Source: Stutzerimonas nosocomialis
Lineage (GTDB): Bacteria > Pseudomonadota > Gammaproteobacteria > Pseudomonadales > Pseudomonadaceae
DNA length: 37,426 nt
Direction of reading: 5' to 3'
Assembly (NCBI RefSeq): GCF_005876855.1
Contig: NZ_QLAE01000041.1
Coordinates: 1-37,426, forward strand
Shown here one piece after another: positions 18,613-27,928 of the stretch. The notes beneath the pieces were generated by a model. It had not been told where the DNA came from. It saw only the letters and a list, made by a program, of their open reading frames with translations, and searched no databases. Position 1 is the stretch's first letter. Every line of letters begins with the position of its first letter. Position numbers and translations under genes: made by a program.

Positions 18613-18914
18613 ATTGCTAACAATTTTGAATTTCAAGTTAGCAACAGCTATGCCAGTGACCGGGGCGTTTTGGGCTGCACGCTCGCAAGCAGCTGAAAAC
18701 GGTGAATTTTCAGCACTCGTCCAAGAGCCGGCAAAACAGCCGGAAATCAGCCTATAACGGCATTAACCCGCAAAGCCGCACCACAGAAGTGCAGTACCAA
18801 GGATCATGCACCGTCTTCGGCAGTCAGCCAGGACTTGCGCATAAATTGTTAACAATTAAAATCGAGAGCATGTCGTCCGGGGTCGGCCCGGCAATGCCAG
18901 GAGTGAGCAGTTCT
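18613..18914. promoter_or_regulatory. Divergent control region, importer operon / GntR gene
   Basis: This 302-nt AT-richer gap holds three copies of a TTG(C/T)TAACAA-like palindrome: ATTGCTAACAAT (18613-18624), CAAGTTAGCAAC (18634-18645, partial) and the perfect 14-mer AATTGTTAACAATT (18844-18857). The first two are centred 21 bp apart, two helical turns, with a TTGAA-T-TTCAA palindrome (18626-18636) between them. A possible operon promoter on the minus strand is TTGAAA (18631-18636), a 17-nt spacer, TATGAG (18608-18613). A plus-strand -10-like CATAAA sits near 18840. The middle part (about 18650-18835) shows nothing I can name. Palindromes of this kind suit GntR/FCD proteins, so they are the likely operators. 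Confidence 0.55.
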
Positions 18915-19604
18915 ATGGCCAGCGTCGTCACTCGCGAGGTTCAACGCATCTTCACCGCCATCTACGATGCGATCGTCGAACAACGCCTGCCTCCTGGCAC
19001 CCGACTCACCGAGCTGAACCTGGTGGAGGTCTTCGGCGCCAACCGCAACCACATCCGCAGCGCGCTTCGCGACCTGGCTCACCGCAAGCTGGTGCGCCTG
19101 GAAATGAACCGTGGCGCCTTCGTCGAGGAGCCAACCCCGGAACAGGCGCGAGAGGTCTTCGCCGCGCGTCGCGTCATCGAGCAGGCAATCGTCGAGGAAG
19201 CCGTACGGCGCATGCGGCCAGCCGACCGCAGGGCCATCCGCGAACACCTGGCCGAAGAGCTGGCGCTGGGGCACGACAGCGACAAACCCGCCTTCATCCG
19301 CCTGTCCGGGGATTTTCATCGGCTGCTCGCGCGCATCGCCGGCAACGGCACGCTGGGCGACATCCTCGATGGGCTGATCGCGCGCAGCTCGCTGATCATC
19401 GCGCTGTACGAGAACCAGACCGGCGTCCAGTGCTCCCACAACGAGCACCAGGAGTTGGCCGACGCGCTGCTCGGCGGCGATCCGCAGCGGGCTACCGCCT
19501 GCATGACCCGGCATCTGCTCAACATCGAGGAGCGCCTGCGCCTGGAGAGCGCCGAAGACGCCGAGATCGACCTGTTCCAGGTGTTCGCCGCCCACCGCCC
19601 CTGA
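18915..19604 (+). CDS. GntR-family regulator, FCD subfamily
   Basis: The 229-residue protein has an N-terminal winged helix, REVQRIFTAIYDAIVEQRLPPGTRLTELNLVEVFG then NRNHIRSALRDLAHRKLVRLEMNRGAFV (about 7-70). A helical FCD ligand domain follows (about 80-220), with EVFAARRVIEQAIVEEA, the FHRLLARIAGN metal/ligand segment (D/H) and the late HNEHQELADALLGGD. ATG 18915 is preferred because AGGAG lies 10 nt upstream; ATG 18870 in the same frame would add 15 residues. It is divergent from the importer operon and probably senses the imported compound or a breakdown product, repressing both directions. Confidence 0.93.
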   Translation: MASVVTREVQRIFTAIYDAIVEQRLPPGTRLTELNLVEVFGANRNHIRSALRDLAHRKLVRLEMNRGAFVEEPTPEQAREVFAARRVIEQAIVEEAVRRMRPADRRAIREHLAEELALGHDSDKPAFIRLSGDFHRLLARIAGNGTLGDILDGLIARSSLIIALYENQTGVQCSHNEHQELADALLGGDPQRATACMTRHLLNIEERLRLESAEDAEIDLFQVFAAHRP

Positions 19605-19712
19605 CCCTGGCCGACGGCCGGCGCGCCTGTCTTGCGGAGCGTTTTGCGGCCCGCTCGCGGATACGTCACACTAGCGCCCCCCGGGCCCCGGCCCAACGTT
19701 CGCAGAAGATCC

Positions 19713-22196
19713 ATGACCCGCTCGCCCTTTCACCGCCTCGTCTTCGGCGCCCTGCGCCGCCTGCTTTATCTGTGGGTTCGCTCCGAAGCCATCAACCAGT
19801 CGGCCTTCACCCTCAAGCTCGACCGCAGCAAGCCGGTGCTCTACGTCCTGCAGAAGGAATCGCTGAGCGACCTGGCGGTGCTGGATGTGGAATGCATGAA
19901 GGCCGGCCTGCCCCGCCCGGTGGTGCCGGTGGCCGTGGGCGATCATGTGGAGCCGGCGGCGTTTTTCTTCCTGACGCCGGCGGCGAGCTGGTTCGGCCGG
20001 CCGAACCGCTTCGTCGCCTCGCCGACCCTGGTGCGGCTGGTCGACGCGCTGGACCACAACGCCGTGGACAACGCCCAGATCGTGCCGGTCAGCGTCTTCT
20101 GGGGCCAGTCGCCCGACCGCGAGACCAGCCCGTGGAAGCTCCTGTTCGCCGACAGCTGGGCGGTGACCGGCCGCCTGCGGCGCCTGGTGAGCATCCTGAT
20201 CCTGGGGCGCAAGACCCGCGTGCAGTTTTCCTCGCCGATCCAGCTCAGCGAACTGGTGGCGATGAACAAGGGCCAGGAGCGCACGCTGCGCATGGTCCAC
20301 CGCATCCTGCGGGTGCATTTCCGCAACCAGAAAACCGCCGTGATCGGCCCGGACCTGTCCCACCGTCGCAACCTGGTCAAGGGCCTGGTCCATGCGCCTC
20401 AGGTGCGCCAGGCCATTCGCGACGAGGCCGAACGCGAGAAGATTTCCGTCGAGAAGGCCGAGGCCCAGGCGCTGCGCTATGGCAACGAGATCGCCTCGGA
20501 CTTCGCCTACACGGCGGTGCGCTTTCTCGAAGTGCTGCTGTCCTGGTTCTGGAACAAGATCTACGACGGCATCAAGGTCAACCACCTGGAACAGGTGCAG
20601 GAGGCGGTCCATGGTCACGAAGTGATCTACGTGCCCTGCCACCGCAGCCACATCGACTACCTGCTGCTCTCCTACCTGCTGTTCCGCAACGGCCTGACGC
20701 CGCCGCACATCGCCGCCGGGATCAACCTCAACATGCCGGTGATCGGCGGTCTGCTGCGTCGCGGCGGCGCCTTCTTCATGCGTCGCACCTTCAAGGGCAA
20801 CCCGCTGTACACGGCGGTGTTCAACGAATACCTGCACACCCTCTTCAGCCGCGGTTTCCCGGTGGAATACTTCGTCGAGGGCGGGCGCTCGCGCACCGGG
20901 CGCATGCTGCAGCCCAAGACCGGCATGCTGGCGATCACCCTGCGCAGCTTCCTGCGTTCCTCGCGCCAGCCGATCCTCTTCGTACCGGTCTACATCGGCT
21001 ACGAGCGGGTGCTCGAAGGGCGCACCTACCTCGGCGAACTGCGCGGCGCGGCGAAGAAGAAGGAGTCGATCTTCGACATCTTCAAGGTCATCGGCGCCCT
21101 CAAGCAGCGCTTCGGGCACGTCCACGTCAACTTCGGCGAACCGCTCAAGCTCGCCGAGTTCCTGGAACAGGAACAGCCCGGCTGGAGACGCCAGGAGCTG
21201 GCGCCCGAGTTCCGCCCCGAATGGCTCTCCGAGACCACCAACCGCCTGGCCGAACGGGTGGCGCAACGCCTCAACGAGGCCGCCGCGATCAACCCGGTCA
21301 ACCTGGTGGCCACGGCGCTGCTGTCGACCAGCAAGCTGGCCCTGGACGAACGGGCGCTGGCGCGGCTGCTCGATCTCTACCAGGCGCTGCTGCGCGCGGT
21401 GCCCTACTCGCCCCATGTCACGCTGCCCGAAGGCGATGGCCTGGCGCTGATCGCCCACGTGCAGGGCATGGACCTGCTCGCCGAACAGAAGGACGCGCTG
21501 GGCAAGATCCTGTACCTGGACGAGCAGAACGCCGTCCTGATGACCTACTACCGCAACAACGTCATGCACATCTTCGCGCTCCCGGCGCTCCTGGCGAGCT
21601 TCTTCCAGAGCAGCGCGCGGATGAGTCGCGAGCAGATCCTGCGCTTCACGCGGGCGCTGTACCCCTACCTGCAGGCCGAGCTGTTCATCCGCTGGGACAT
21701 CGAGGAGCTGGACGCGGTGGTGGACCAGTGGCTCGAAGCCTTCGTCGAGCAGGGGCTGCTCAAGCTCGATGGCGAGGTCTACGTCCGTCCCGCGCCGAGC
21801 TCGCGCCAGTTCGTGTTGCTGACCCTGCTCGCCCGGACCATCGTGCAGACGCTGCAGCGCTTCTACATGGCCATCGCGCTGTTGCTCAACGCCGGCCAGT
21901 ACACCCTGACCGCCGAAGAGCTGGAGAATCTCTGCACCGTGATGGCCCAGCGCCTGTCGATCCTCCATGGCCTCAACGCGCCGGAGTTCTTCGACAAGAG
22001 CCTGTTCCGCCACTTCATCAAGAGCCTGCTGGCGCAAGGCGTGCTGCGCCAGAACGAAGCCGGCAAGCTCAGCTACCATCCACTGCTGGGCGACCTGGCA
22101 GAAGGCGCGGCGAAGCGGGTACTGCCGGCCGAGATCCGGCTGTCGATTCGCCAGGTCGCGCTGGAGCGCAACGAAGACGCCCTCGAGCCGGCATGA
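19713..22196 (+). CDS. plsB: Glycerol-3-phosphate acyltransferase
   Basis: The 827-residue membrane-associated enzyme makes 1-acyl-glycerol-3-phosphate, the first step of phospholipid synthesis. The acyltransferase blocks are present: HX4D in [15 protein letters not shown] (H310, D315), [23 protein letters not shown] and the late [13 protein letters not shown]. Length is close to E. coli PlsB (807). ATG 19713 starts [21 protein letters not shown]; an in-frame ATG 27 codons upstream only adds a Pro/Arg-rich extension without family character. The ribosome site (AGAAGA) is modest. The following DUF4197 gene starts 35 nt later. Confidence 0.97.
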   Translation: MTRSPFHRLVFGALRRLLYLWVRSEAINQSAFTLKLDRSKPVLYVLQKESLSDLAVLDVECMKAGLPRPVVPVAVGDHVEPAAFFFLTPAASWFGRPNRFVASPTLVRLVDALDHNAVDNAQIVPVSVFWGQSPDRETSPWKLLFADSWAVTGRLRRLVSILILGRKTRVQFSSPIQLSELVAMNKGQERTLRMVHRILRVHFRNQKTAVIGPDLSHRRNLVKGLVHAPQVRQAIRDEAEREKISVEKAEAQALRYGNEIASDFAYTAVRFLEVLLSWFWNKIYDGIKVNHLEQVQEAVHGHEVIYVPCHRSHIDYLLLSYLLFRNGLTPPHIAAGINLNMPVIGGLLRRGGAFFMRRTFKGNPLYTAVFNEYLHTLFSRGFPVEYFVEGGRSRTGRMLQPKTGMLAITLRSFLRSSRQPILFVPVYIGYERVLEGRTYLGELRGAAKKKESIFDIFKVIGALKQRFGHVHVNFGEPLKLAEFLEQEQPGWRRQELAPEFRPEWLSETTNRLAERVAQRLNEAAAINPVNLVATALLSTSKLALDERALARLLDLYQALLRAVPYSPHVTLPEGDGLALIAHVQGMDLLAEQKDALGKILYLDEQNAVLMTYYRNNVMHIFALPALLASFFQSSARMSREQILRFTRALYPYLQAELFIRWDIEELDAVVDQWLEAFVEQGLLKLDGEVYVRPAPSSRQFVLLTLLARTIVQTLQRFYMAIALLLNAGQYTLTAEELENLCTVMAQRLSILHGLNAPEFFDKSLFRHFIKSLLAQGVLRQNEAGKLSYHPLLGDLAEGAAKRVLPAEIRLSIRQVALERNEDALEPA

Positions 22197-22231
22197 CCGG
22201 CTCTTTCGCCACCTTGCAAAGGACATCCACC

Positions 22232-22909
22232 ATGATGCGCACCCTCACGCTTTTCGCCGGCCTGCTGCTGGCCGCCAGCGCCCAGGCTCTGTCGCTGAAG
22301 GACCTGAGCCAGGGCGACGCCGCCGCCGGGCTCAAGGATGCCTTGACCCAGGGCACCCACGTCGCCGTCCAGCAGCTGGGCCGCCCCGGCGGGTTCGGCA
22401 ACGACCCCCAGCGGCGCATCGAACTGCCCGGCACGCTGGGCAAGGCCTCGCGGGCCATGAAGATGGTGGGCATGGGCGCCCAGGTCGAACAGCTCGAAGC
22501 GAGCATGAACAAGGCCGCCGAGGCCGCCGTGCCGCAAGCCCAGGCACTGCTGCTCGATGCGGTGAAGAAGATGACCGTGCAGGACGCCAAGGGCATCCTC
22601 GCCGGCGGCCAGGATTCGGCCACCCGCTACCTGGACAAGTCGAGCCGGGCACAGCTGCGGGCCAGGTTCCTGCCCATCGTCAAGCAGGCCACCGACCAGG
22701 TCGGCCTGGCCCAGCAGTACAACGCCCTGGCCGGCAGGGCGGCGAGCTTCGGTGCGGTCGACGCCAAGCACACCAACATCGAGAGCTATGTCGCCGAGCA
22801 GGCCCTCGACGGCCTGTTCAGCGTGATCGCCGAGCAGGAAGCGAGCATCCGCCAGAACCCCGCCGCAGCCGCCACCAGCATCGCCAAGAAGGTCTTCGGC
22901 GCGCTCTGA
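22232..22909 (+). CDS. DUF4197 exported protein
   Basis: The 225-residue protein begins MMRTLTLFAGLLLAASAQALSLKDLSQ, a clear Sec signal with probable cleavage after AQA. The mature part is helical and carries DUF4197 features: an ALTQGTHVAVQQLGRPGGF segment, then KKMTVQDAKGILAGGQDSATRYL, and a C-terminal ALDGLFSVIAEQEASIRQNP. The family is found in proteobacteria and has no established function. ATG 22232 follows AAAGGACATCCACC. The in-frame ATG at 22193 overlaps the plsB end and would spoil the signal peptide. It is probably co-transcribed with plsB. Confidence 0.93.
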   Translation: MMRTLTLFAGLLLAASAQALSLKDLSQGDAAAGLKDALTQGTHVAVQQLGRPGGFGNDPQRRIELPGTLGKASRAMKMVGMGAQVEQLEASMNKAAEAAVPQAQALLLDAVKKMTVQDAKGILAGGQDSATRYLDKSSRAQLRARFLPIVKQATDQVGLAQQYNALAGRAASFGAVDAKHTNIESYVAEQALDGLFSVIAEQEASIRQNPAAAATSIAKKVFGAL

Positions 22910-22934
22910 TCGGGCTGGCTACTGGCTGGCTTCG

Positions 22935-22995
22935 TTCGCGGTCGAGAGCTCTCCCACGGTTCTCCGTCGCCGTGTGGAGGGGCCTTGACCGCGAA
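22935..22995. repeat. Paired REP element (REPIN)
   Basis: Two inverted REP units, 22935-22959 and 22970-22995, are separated by 10 nt. The outer arms TTCGCGGTC and GACCGCGAA pair perfectly over 9 bp, and the inner parts CTCCCACGG and CCGTGTGGAG pair with one bulge. The unit matches the general shape of Pseudomonas REPs (CCGTGGGAG ... CCGCGAA). It lies between the converging DUF4197 and mexK genes, the usual place for REPINs. No RAYT transposase gene is in the window. Confidence 0.75.
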
Positions 22996-23021
22996 TGGCC
23001 TGGCCGCCGGCCGGATAACGA

Positions 23022-26000
23022 TCAGCCTGGCTGCGGCCGCTCGCCTTCCCGGACCCTGAACCAGGCCGCATAGAGTGCCGGCAGGAACAGCAGCGTCAGC
23101 GCCGTGGCGACGATCAGCCCGCCCATGATGGCGACCGCCATCGGGCCGAAGAACACGCTGCGTGACAGCGGGATCATCGCCAGCACCGACGCGAGCGCGG
23201 TGAGCACGATCGGCCGGAAGCGCCGCACGGTCGCATCGACGATGGCCGTGAAGCGGTCGTGACCGGCGCCGATGTCCTGCTCGATCTGGTCGACCAGGAT
23301 CACCGAGTTGCGCATGATCATCCCCGACAGCGCGATGGTGCCCAGCATCGCCACGAAACCGAACGGCTGGCGCAGTAGCAGCAGGAACAGCGCCACGCCG
23401 ATCAGCCCCAGGGGCGCGGTCAGGAACACCAGCGCGGCACGGGAGAAGCTCTTGAGCTGCAGCATCAGCAGGCTCAACACCACGATGATGAACAACGGCA
23501 TGCCGGCGTTCACCGACGCCTGCCCCCGCGAGGCATCCTCCACCGTGCCGCCCACCTCGAGCAGGTAGCCGCTGGGCAGCTTGGCCCGGATGGGGTCGAG
23601 GGTCGGCGAGATCTGCGCCACCAGCGAGGCCGGCTGTTCCTGTCCGTAGATGTCGGCACGCACGGTGACCGTCGGCAGGCGGTTGCGGTGCCAGATGACA
23701 CCCTCCTCGAAGCCGTACTCCAGCGTCGCGACCTGCGCCAGCGGCACGCTGCGGCCGCTGGCGGTCGGGATCGCCAGGCTGGGGAGCATCGACAGCTCCT
23801 CCCGCTCGCGCGGCGTGCCGCGCAGCAGTATCTCGATCAGTTCGTTGTCCTCGCGGAACCGGCTGACGGGCGTGCCGCTGAAGGTGCGCTGCAGGAACCC
23901 CGACAGCTCCGCCGTGCTGACGCCCAGCGCCCGGGCCCGGTCCTGGTCGACGTTCAGCCGCACCACCTTGCTCGGCTCCTGCCAGTCCAGGTGGACGTTG
24001 GACACGACCGGATTTTCCGCCACCTTCGCCGCCACCTGCCGCGCCAGGTCGCGAGCCACGTCGATGTGCTCGCCGGTTACCCGGAACTGGATGGGGTAGC
24101 CCACCGGCGGACCGTTCTCGAGCCGCGTCACGCGACCGCGCAGGCTCGGGAAATCCGCCTCCAGGCGCTCGATCAGCCAAAGGCGCAGGGCTTCACGGTC
24201 CTCGATGGTCTTGGACAGCACCACGAACTGGGCAAAGCTGGTCGCCGGCAACTGCTGGTCCAGCGGCAGGTAGAAGCGCGGCGAGCCGCTGCCGATGTAG
24301 GCCACGTAGTTGTCGATGCCAGCGCGCGCCTTGAGCATCTCCTCCAGGCGCAGCACCTCGGCTTCGGTGGCCTTGAGCGACGCGCCCTCGGCGAGCTTCA
24401 GGTCCACCATCAGCTCGAGCCGGCCGGATGCCGGGAAGAACTGCTGCGGCACCAGCCGGAACAGCCCGATGGCGCCGACGAAGGCCAGCAGCGTCAGCAC
24501 GATGACCGTCTTGCGGTGCCGCACGCACCAGTGCACCAGCCGGCGAACACGCTGGTAGAACGGCGTGGCGTAGGGATCGCTGGCGCCATGCTTCTGCGCG
24601 TGCAGCTTGGCCAGGTCCGGCAGCAGGCGTTCGCCGAGCAGCGGCACGAACACCACCGCGGCGATCCATGACGCGACCAGCGCGATGGTCACGACCTGGA
24701 AGATAGAACGGGTGTACTCGCCGGTGCTCGACTGCGCGGTGGCGATCGGCAGGAAGCCGGCCGCGGTAATGAGCGTGCCGGTCAGCATCGGGAAGGCGGT
24801 GCTGCTCCAGGCATAGCTCGCCGCCTTGAGGCGGTCGAAGCCCTGCTCCATCTTGATCGCCATCATCTCCACCGCGATGATCGCGTCGTCCACCAGCAGC
24901 CCCAGCGCCAGCACCAGCGCGCCGAGGGAAATCTTGTGCAGGCCGATGTCCAGGTAGTTCATGGCGACGAAGGTCATCGCCAGCACCAGGGGAATCGACA
25001 GCGCCACCACCAGCCCGGTGCGCACGCCGAGCGAGAAGAAGCTCACCAGCAGGACGATCACCAGCGCCTCGACCAGCACGCGAACGAACTCGCTCACGCT
25101 GGTCTTCACCGCGGCCGGCTGGTCGGACACCTTGCGCAGCTCCATGCCGGCCGGCAGCTCCTGCTGCAGACGGGCGAATTCGTGCTGCAGCGCCTCGCCG
25201 AGCAACAGGATGTCGCCACCGCTCTTCATCGACACCGCGAGGCCGATGGCCGGCTCGCCCATGAAGCGCATGCGCGGCGCCGGCGGGTCGTTGAAGCCCC
25301 GGTAGACCTTCGCCACGTCGCCGATGCGGAAGGTCTGCCCGTCGACCCGGATCGGGAAGTCGCGAATCTCCTTCAGCGTCTGGAAACTGCCGGTGACGCG
25401 CAGTTGCACCCGGTCGCTCAGGGTTTCGACGAACCCTGCGGCGGCCACGGAGTTCTGCGCCTGCAACGCCTGGCGAACCGACTCCAGCGGCACGCCGAGG
25501 GTCGCCAGCTTGACGTTGGACAGCTCGATCCAGATCTTCTCGTCCTGCAGGCCGACCAGCTCGACCTTGCCCACCGACTGGACGCGCTGCAGCTGCAATT
25601 GCAGACGGTCGGCGTAGTCCTTGAGCACGGCGTAGTCGAACCCCTTGCCGGTCAGCGCGTAGATGTTGCCGAAGGTCGTGCCGAATTCGTCGTTGAAGAA
25701 GGGCCCCAGGGTGCCGGCCGGCAGGGTGTGGCGAATGTCGCCGATCTTCTTGCGGATCTGGTACCACAGGTCTGGAATGTCACGGGAGCGCAGGGCGTCG
25801 TTGGCCATGAAGGTGACCGTCGACTCGCCGGGCCGTGAAAAGGAGACGATGCGGTCATACTCGCCGGTCTCCATGAGCTTCTTCTCGATGCGCTCGGTGA
25901 TCTGCCGCGACACCTCTTCGGCCGTCGCGCCGGGCCAGTGGGTGGTGATCACCATGGCCTTGAAGGTGAACGGCGGGTCTTCGCTCTGCCCCAGCTTGCT

Positions 26001-26093
26001 GTAGGACAGCGCACCGACCACCGCGATCAGCAGCATCACGAACACGACGATCTGCCGGTTGCGCAGCGACCAGGCCGAGAGATTGAAACCCAT
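23022..26093 (-). CDS. mexK: RND efflux transporter, MexK-like
   Basis: The 1023-residue inner-membrane proton/drug antiporter begins MGFNLSAWSLRNRQIVVFVMLL and has the RND layout: helix 1, a large periplasmic loop, a central helix bundle, a second loop and a final bundle. Helix 4 carries the proton-relay pair DD in LGLLVDDAIIAVEMMAIKMEQG (about 396-417). Identification as MexK rests on length (P. aeruginosa MexK is about 1025), on the mexJ-mexK order, on the divergent TetR gene and on the position beside plsB. It starts 5 nt after mexJ with AAGGAG. As in P. aeruginosa, no outer-membrane factor gene follows. Confidence 0.9.
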   Translation of the reverse strand: MGFNLSAWSLRNRQIVVFVMLLIAVVGALSYSKLGQSEDPPFTFKAMVITTHWPGATAEEVSRQITERIEKKLMETGEYDRIVSFSRPGESTVTFMANDALRSRDIPDLWYQIRKKIGDIRHTLPAGTLGPFFNDEFGTTFGNIYALTGKGFDYAVLKDYADRLQLQLQRVQSVGKVELVGLQDEKIWIELSNVKLATLGVPLESVRQALQAQNSVAAAGFVETLSDRVQLRVTGSFQTLKEIRDFPIRVDGQTFRIGDVAKVYRGFNDPPAPRMRFMGEPAIGLAVSMKSGGDILLLGEALQHEFARLQQELPAGMELRKVSDQPAAVKTSVSEFVRVLVEALVIVLLVSFFSLGVRTGLVVALSIPLVLAMTFVAMNYLDIGLHKISLGALVLALGLLVDDAIIAVEMMAIKMEQGFDRLKAASYAWSSTAFPMLTGTLITAAGFLPIATAQSSTGEYTRSIFQVVTIALVASWIAAVVFVPLLGERLLPDLAKLHAQKHGASDPYATPFYQRVRRLVHWCVRHRKTVIVLTLLAFVGAIGLFRLVPQQFFPASGRLELMVDLKLAEGASLKATEAEVLRLEEMLKARAGIDNYVAYIGSGSPRFYLPLDQQLPATSFAQFVVLSKTIEDREALRLWLIERLEADFPSLRGRVTRLENGPPVGYPIQFRVTGEHIDVARDLARQVAAKVAENPVVSNVHLDWQEPSKVVRLNVDQDRARALGVSTAELSGFLQRTFSGTPVSRFREDNELIEILLRGTPREREELSMLPSLAIPTASGRSVPLAQVATLEYGFEEGVIWHRNRLPTVTVRADIYGQEQPASLVAQISPTLDPIRAKLPSGYLLEVGGTVEDASRGQASVNAGMPLFIIVVLSLLMLQLKSFSRAALVFLTAPLGLIGVALFLLLLRQPFGFVAMLGTIALSGMIMRNSVILVDQIEQDIGAGHDRFTAIVDATVRRFRPIVLTALASVLAMIPLSRSVFFGPMAVAIMGGLIVATALTLLFLPALYAAWFRVREGERPQPG

Positions 26094-26098
26094 CGCCG

Positions 26099-27199
26099 TT
26101 ACTCCTTGGCCGCAGGCGCGACAGCGCGGTTGTCACGATCGACCGGCCGCACGGCCTGCCCTTCCTGCAACAGCTGCACCCCTGCCATGACGATCCAGTC
26201 GTCGGCGCGCAGCCCTTCGAGGACCGGCACCAGGTCCTCGCCGAACGCACCGGTGCGCACCGCGACACGTTCCAGGGTGGCATCGGCACGCACGCGCCAG
26301 ACGAAGGGCTGGCCCTGCTCGGCGCTCAGGGCCGACAGCGGTACCGCCAGGGGCTCGCGCTCCCCGGCGCCGATGAACACCAGGGCGCTCTGGCCGAGCT
26401 CCACCGGCGCATCGCCTGCGCTGAAGGCCACCCGAGCGGAATAGGTCCGCGACTGCTGCTCCGCTGCCGGCGAAAGCTCGCGAAGGGTTCCGGCGTATCG
26501 CTTGCCCGGTTGCGACCAGAGCTCCACCTCGACCTCCTGGCCGATGCGATAGCGCTCCACCGACTGCTCCGGCAGGTTGATGGCGACCTCGCGCTCGCCA
26601 TCAGCGGCGAGCAGGAAGACCGTCTGCCCGGCCGCCACCACCTGCCCCACCTCGAGCCGGCGCTGGGCGATGACGCCGTCGCGGGTGGCGCGCAGCACGG
26701 CGTAGTCGACCTGGTTGTTGGCCACGTCGAACTCGGCGCGGGCCTGCTGCAGGCGCGCCACCGCCGCGCGGTAGAGATTCTCGGCATTGTCGTACTGGGA
26801 GCGGCTGACCAGCTGACGGTCGAGCAGCGTCTTGTAGCGATCCAGCTCGGCCTTGGCGACCCGCTGGTTGGCCTCGGCCGCAGCGACCTGGGCCCGTATG
26901 CCTTCGAGTTGCAGGCGCACGTCCTGGGGATCGAGCCGTGCCAGCGGCTGGTCCTTGGTCACCCGCTGGCCGACCTCCACCATCCGCTCCACGACCTTGC
27001 CACCGATGCGAAACGCCAGTTCCGGCTCGTAGCGCGCACGGACTTCGCCCGGGTAGCTGTGCGACGCCTCCCGCGCCGGCTGCGGCTGGACGACCATCAC
27101 CGGCCGGACGGATGGCTGGGGCGCCTCACCATTGCCGCATGCCGCGAGCAGGAACGCGCAACCGAGGGAATACACGACAGGCAAGGCATGGCGGAACAT
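26099..27199 (-). CDS. mexJ: RND periplasmic adaptor lipoprotein, MexJ-like
   Basis: The 366-residue membrane-fusion protein has a lipoprotein signal MFRHALPVVYSLGCAFLLAACGN (lipobox LAAC, lipid on C21). A biotinyl-lipoyl half (SYPGEVRARYEPELAFRIGGKVVERMVEVGQRV) follows, then a coiled-coil hairpin (about 95-165), the second lipoyl half (ATRDGVIAQRRLEVGQVV) and beta-barrel and membrane-proximal domains. It links the RND pump to an outer-membrane channel. Length matches P. aeruginosa MexJ (about 367). The ribosome site is AAGGA, 9 nt before ATG. Expression is probably controlled by the divergent mexL gene. Confidence 0.9.
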   Translation of the reverse strand: MFRHALPVVYSLGCAFLLAACGNGEAPQPSVRPVMVVQPQPAREASHSYPGEVRARYEPELAFRIGGKVVERMVEVGQRVTKDQPLARLDPQDVRLQLEGIRAQVAAAEANQRVAKAELDRYKTLLDRQLVSRSQYDNAENLYRAAVARLQQARAEFDVANNQVDYAVLRATRDGVIAQRRLEVGQVVAAGQTVFLLAADGEREVAINLPEQSVERYRIGQEVEVELWSQPGKRYAGTLRELSPAAEQQSRTYSARVAFSAGDAPVELGQSALVFIGAGEREPLAVPLSALSAEQGQPFVWRVRADATLERVAVRTGAFGEDLVPVLEGLRADDWIVMAGVQLLQEGQAVRPVDRDNRAVAPAAKE

Positions 27200-27243
27200 G
27201 GGAGGAAGTCCTTTTGGCGCGCCGGCGCGCGAGGTGGGTAAAC

Positions 27244-27298
27244 TGGTCGGTATACTAAAAATACCGAACCACTCAGTCCAGTATTAAAAAGAACCGAT
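27244..27298. promoter_or_regulatory. mexJ promoter and candidate MexL operator
   Basis: A near-perfect inverted repeat, TGGTCGGTAT (27244-27253) and ATACCGAACCA (27261-27271), sits in the 97-nt mexJ-mexL gap. On the minus strand it overlaps a promoter-like pair: -35 TGGACT (27275-27280), a 17-nt spacer, -10 TAGTAT (27252-27257). Part of it recurs as GTAT-TAAAAA-ACCGA at 27281-27297, 31 bp (three helical turns) further along, next to the mexL ATG. Repression of both genes by the TetR product is the obvious reading and is known for mexL in P. aeruginosa; the exact site here is inferred. Confidence 0.6.
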
Positions 27299-27926
27299 GA
27301 CCGACAGCGTTTCCCCCGGCCCCGGCCGCCCGAAAGACCCCGCCAAGCGCGCCGCCATCCTCGATGCCGCGCGCGTGCTGTTCCTCGCCAAAGGGTACGA
27401 AGGCAGCAGCATGGACGCCATCGCCACCGAGGCGGGCGTATCCAAGCTGACGCTCTACAGCCACTTCAAGGACAAGGAAGCGCTGTTCTGCGCCGCCGTC
27501 GCGCTGACCTGCGAAGCCCAGCTGCCGCGTCAGCTGTTCGAGCTGCCCGAAGGCATGCCGCTGGATGCCGTACTGCGACGCCTCGGCCAGGCCTTCTGGC
27601 GCCTGGTGAACAGCCCCGAGTCGGTCGGCCTGCACCGGGTGATGGTTTCGATGGGCAAGCAGAACCCGTCCCTCTCGCGCATGTTCTTCGAGGCGGGGCC
27701 CAAGCAGGTGCTCGACGAGCTGCGGGGTCTGCTCGAACGCGCGCGGGCTCGCGGCCTGCTGGCGTTCGAGGATGGCGCCCCGGCCGCCGACCATTTCTGC
27801 GCGATGATCAAGGGAACGCACCACTTCCACCTGCTGATCGGCTACGCCGAACCGCTCGATCAGGCCGCCATCGAGGCGCAGGTCGCGGACGTGGTGGATG
27901 TGTTCATGCGCGCCTACCGGCGCTGA
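27297..27926 (+). CDS. mexL: TetR-family repressor, MexL-like
   Basis: The 209-residue protein begins MTDSVSPGPGRPKDPAKRAAIL. The TetR helix-turn-helix is ILDAARVLFLAKGYEGSSMDAIATEAGVSKLTLYSHFKDKEALF (about 19-62), followed by a helical ligand/dimer domain. Length and place match P. aeruginosa MexL (about 212 residues), the repressor of mexJK and of itself. The ribosome site (AAAAAGA) is weak. Its stop codon is only 2 nt from the end of rsmJ on the opposite strand. Confidence 0.9.
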   Translation: MTDSVSPGPGRPKDPAKRAAILDAARVLFLAKGYEGSSMDAIATEAGVSKLTLYSHFKDKEALFCAAVALTCEAQLPRQLFELPEGMPLDAVLRRLGQAFWRLVNSPESVGLHRVMVSMGKQNPSLSRMFFEAGPKQVLDELRGLLERARARGLLAFEDGAPAADHFCAMIKGTHHFHLLIGYAEPLDQAAIEAQVADVVDVFMRAYRR

Positions 27927-27928
27927 AC

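Noticed and set aside
19671-22226. Long frame antisense to plsB
   Set aside because: Composition is that of a shadow frame; PlsB with all motifs lies opposite.
19430-22909. Open frame of about 1150 codons over gntR end and plsB
   Set aside because: It is an Arg/Ala/Pro-rich shadow in the wrong phase over plsB; only its last 225 codons (from 22232) are a real gene, DUF4197.
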